Position numbers and translations under genes: made by a program. The notes below the pieces were generated by a model that worked only from the letters and a program-made list of their open reading frames with translations, was not told the origin of the DNA and made no database searches. A DNA stretch of 64,000 nt. Origin: Nocardioides marmoriginsengisoli (GTDB lineage Bacteria; Actinomycetota; Actinomycetes; Propionibacteriales; Nocardioidaceae). Position 1 is the stretch's first letter; every line of letters begins with the position of its first letter. The DNA lies in contig NZ_RJSE01000007.1 in NCBI RefSeq assembly GCF_003725695.1, forward strand, positions 1,130,963 to 1,194,962, in the 5' to 3' direction. Shown piece after piece: positions 62,521 to 64,000 of the stretch.

Positions 62521-63584
62521 CCGCTCGTAAAGGCATCAACCTTGGCCTCGACCGATTCAGTGGCCTCTACATCTGGGCCCTGTTCATCGTGGTGTTCGGA
62601 ATGTGGACACCGAGCCTGTTCCTGACGCAGTCGACCATGCACTCGGTGGCTGCTCAGCAGGCGATCGTCGCGATCTTGGCGCTCGCGCTCCTGGTGCCGA
62701 TGGTTTGTGGAGCTTTCGACCTCTCCGTCGGCGCCACCGTGAACCTGGCGACCGTTGTCACAGTCGTGCTCCAGACCGAGCGAGGGTGGGGTATGTGGCC
62801 ATCCATCATTGCGGCGGTCGCCGTAGGCGCCCTCGTCGGCGCGCTCAACGGCTTCATCGTGGTCGGACTCAAGGTCGACTCCTTCATCGCCACGCTCGGC
62901 ACGGCAACGGTCATCACCGCCGTGCAGACCATTGTCACCGGCGGGCTGCAGCCACTGCCGCCGGCCACCGAGGCCTGGAACAACCTGACGCAGCACAAGA
63001 TCGCCGGGTTTCAGATCGTGGTGCTCTACCTCGTCGTCCTGGCGTTCCTCACCTGGTGGGTCCTCGACCACACGCCGGCCGGGCGCTACCTGTACGCCGC
63101 GGGAGGAAATGCTGAGGCCGCGCGACTCACGGGGGTGCCGGTCGGCCGTTGGACCTGGATGTCGCTGATCTGGTCCGGCGCCCTCTGCGGGTTTGCGGGT
63201 GTCCTTTACGCATCGCTCTCTGGGCCTTCCTTGACCTTCGGCGCAGCGCTCCTGCTCCCTGCGTTCGCCGCAGTGTTCCTCGGCTCCACACAGATCACGC
63301 CGGGACGGTTCAACGTCTGGGGGACTCTGCTTGCGATCTACGTCCTGGCAACCGGCGTCAAGGGCTTGCAGCTCGTGACGGGGGAACAGTGGATCAACGA
63401 CATGTTCAACGGCGTCGCACTGATCGCCGCCGTCGCGTTCGCCGGCTGGCGCCAGCGCGCGCGGCTCCGCAGGCCGGCCATGTTCGATGGGGCGGATGTG
63501 GCCCCGGGGTCGCCCACTGACCCTGGTCCAAGCAACACCGCCCAGGAACTCGCGGCCCCTTCAGGCGCTTCAGCCAGGGCCTGA
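62517..63584 (+). CDS. CUT2-type ABC importer permease
   Basis: The 355-residue RbsC-type permease has about eight to ten membrane spans, GAFDLSVGATVNLATVV and the conserved GGNAEAARLTGVPV loop. It starts with ATG overlapping the ATPase stop. The C-terminal 40 residues are polar and Pro/Ala-rich. In other bacteria this family imports sugars and purines; the catabolic context suggests another ligand. Confidence 0.93.
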   Translation: MTARKGINLGLDRFSGLYIWALFIVVFGMWTPSLFLTQSTMHSVAAQQAIVAILALALLVPMVCGAFDLSVGATVNLATVVTVVLQTERGWGMWPSIIAAVAVGALVGALNGFIVVGLKVDSFIATLGTATVITAVQTIVTGGLQPLPPATEAWNNLTQHKIAGFQIVVLYLVVLAFLTWWVLDHTPAGRYLYAAGGNAEAARLTGVPVGRWTWMSLIWSGALCGFAGVLYASLSGPSLTFGAALLLPAFAAVFLGSTQITPGRFNVWGTLLAIYVLATGVKGLQLVTGEQWINDMFNGVALIAAVAFAGWRQRARLRRPAMFDGADVAPGSPTDPGPSNTAQELAAPSGASARA

Positions 63585-63616
63585 CCGCAGAGACACGATT
63601 TCAACAAGGCACAGCC

Positions 63617-63646
63617 TTGACATCAGTTTCTAACGTTTGTTAGATT
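63617..63646 (+). promoter_or_regulatory. Promoter and perfect operator of the binding-protein gene
   Basis: TTGACA (63617-63622) and TAGATT (63641-63646) are spaced 18 bases apart. CTAAC (63630-63634), GTTT, GTTAG (63639-63643) is a perfect palindrome over the -10 box. It is the clearest repressible promoter in the window and gives the binding protein its own transcript. Confidence 0.8.
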
Positions 63647-63690
63647 TGAAGGAACGTCGGTTTAGGCCGGCTTGAAGAAAGGCACACCCG

Positions 63691-64000
63691 ATGAAGACAA
63701 AGCGACGCTCCGCAGGAATGCTCGTTGCACTAGTGGCGACCGTGGGTCTGACCGCGACCGCATGCGGTGCCAGTGATGAGAGCAGCGGATCTAACGGCGA
63801 CACGACCAGTAGTTCTCAGCTCTCGGCCGCCGACTCGGCGACGGACGACGCGAAGAAGGAACCGACAGCCATCACGGTCACCACTCCGCTCGACAAGGCG
63901 CCGGGCTCTGGCAGTGAGACCATCGTCCTGGCGAAGTGCGACTCACCTCAGTGCCAGCAGATCGAGGAGGAGCTGGTCAAGGCGGCGGACGCCGTTGGCT
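63691..64000 (+). CDS. ABC importer substrate-binding lipoprotein, 3' end beyond the window
   Basis: The ATG at 63691 has GAAAGG upstream. The product starts MKTKRRSAGMLVALVATVGL and has a lipobox ending TATAC before GASDESS, so it is a lipoprotein signal peptide cleaved before the Cys. A Ser/Thr/Asp-rich linker follows, then TIVLAKCDSPQCQQIEEELVKAADAVG, the start of a periplasmic-binding-protein type domain. The frame is open to the window end. It is the extracytoplasmic receptor for the adjacent CUT2 importer. Confidence 0.85.
   Translation, partial: MKTKRRSAGMLVALVATVGLTATACGASDESSGSNGDTTSSSQLSAADSATDDAKKEPTAITVTTPLDKAPGSGSETIVLAKCDSPQCQQIEEELVKAADAVG

Noticed and set aside
1-64000. CRISPR array or intact insertion sequence
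   Set aside because: I saw no regularly spaced repeats and no transposase gene with terminal inverted repeats.

Overview
The window looks like chromosome from a high-GC Actinomycetota. The signs are the many GTG starts, leaderless-type promoters, TetR regulators, class I P450s with small 3Fe-4S ferredoxins, a WS/DGAT acyltransferase and an HtaA-domain protein. Something near Nocardioides/Aeromicrobium or the mycobacteria/rhodococci would fit, but I cannot name the genus.

Layout. (1) 1-8.1 kb: the end of a MEDS-domain sensor, then a minus-strand storage-lipid operon (phasin, PhaC-like synthase, GNAT, acyl-CoA ligase, alpha/beta hydrolase, WS/DGAT) with an inverted repeat over its start. (2) 8.4-20.8 kb: a first oxidation cluster. 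It holds an SDR and a thiolase with a TetR regulator, a leaderless-type operon (unknown protein, HtaA-domain protein, P450, ferredoxin), then a TetR-controlled operon of aldehyde dehydrogenase, P450, ferredoxin, ferredoxin reductase and alcohol dehydrogenase. The last operon is a complete monooxygenase chain plus alcohol-to-acid oxidation. (3) 20.9-35.5 kb: an accessory island. It has an HNH nuclease/HEPN pair, a tRNA-fMet 3' fragment, a three-gene sugar operon (GT4, GH57-like, membrane protein) bracketed by diverged direct repeats, a graspetide-type RiPP operon with a membrane protein, hipBA, an XRE regulator with a truncated ImmA/IrrE relative, a DUF4192 gene, a tyrosine recombinase and a truncated lytic transglycosylase. 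(4) 35.6-64 kb: a large catabolic regulon. Its parts are PaaA/PaaB and PaaC/PaaD-like epoxidase genes in separate operons without PaaE, HyuA/HyuB with a cupin, two CoA ligases, an acyl-CoA dehydrogenase, enoyl-CoA hydratase, SDRs, two lipid-transfer-type thiolase/DUF35 pairs, a P450 with ferredoxin, ADH and ALDH, an ACAD10-like kinase, and a CUT2-type ABC importer whose binding lipoprotein runs off the window.

The strongest unifying signal is a 14-bp palindrome, CTAAC-N4-GTTAG, found in perfect or degenerate form before essentially every operon of region 4. Its right half usually runs into the -10 box. The TetR gene at 51182-51850 is the natural candidate for its repressor. The inferred pathway imports a compound, oxidises it (P450, ADH, ALDH) to an acid, activates it with CoA, and degrades the ring or chain by epoxidation, beta-oxidation and thiolase/aldolase cleavage. 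The substrate is not identifiable from sequence.

Four genes (acyl-CoA ligase, phaC 3' end, amidase, enoyl-CoA hydratase) each carry an apparent single-base frameshift. At least two lie in short homopolymers, so assembly error must be excluded before calling them pseudogenes.
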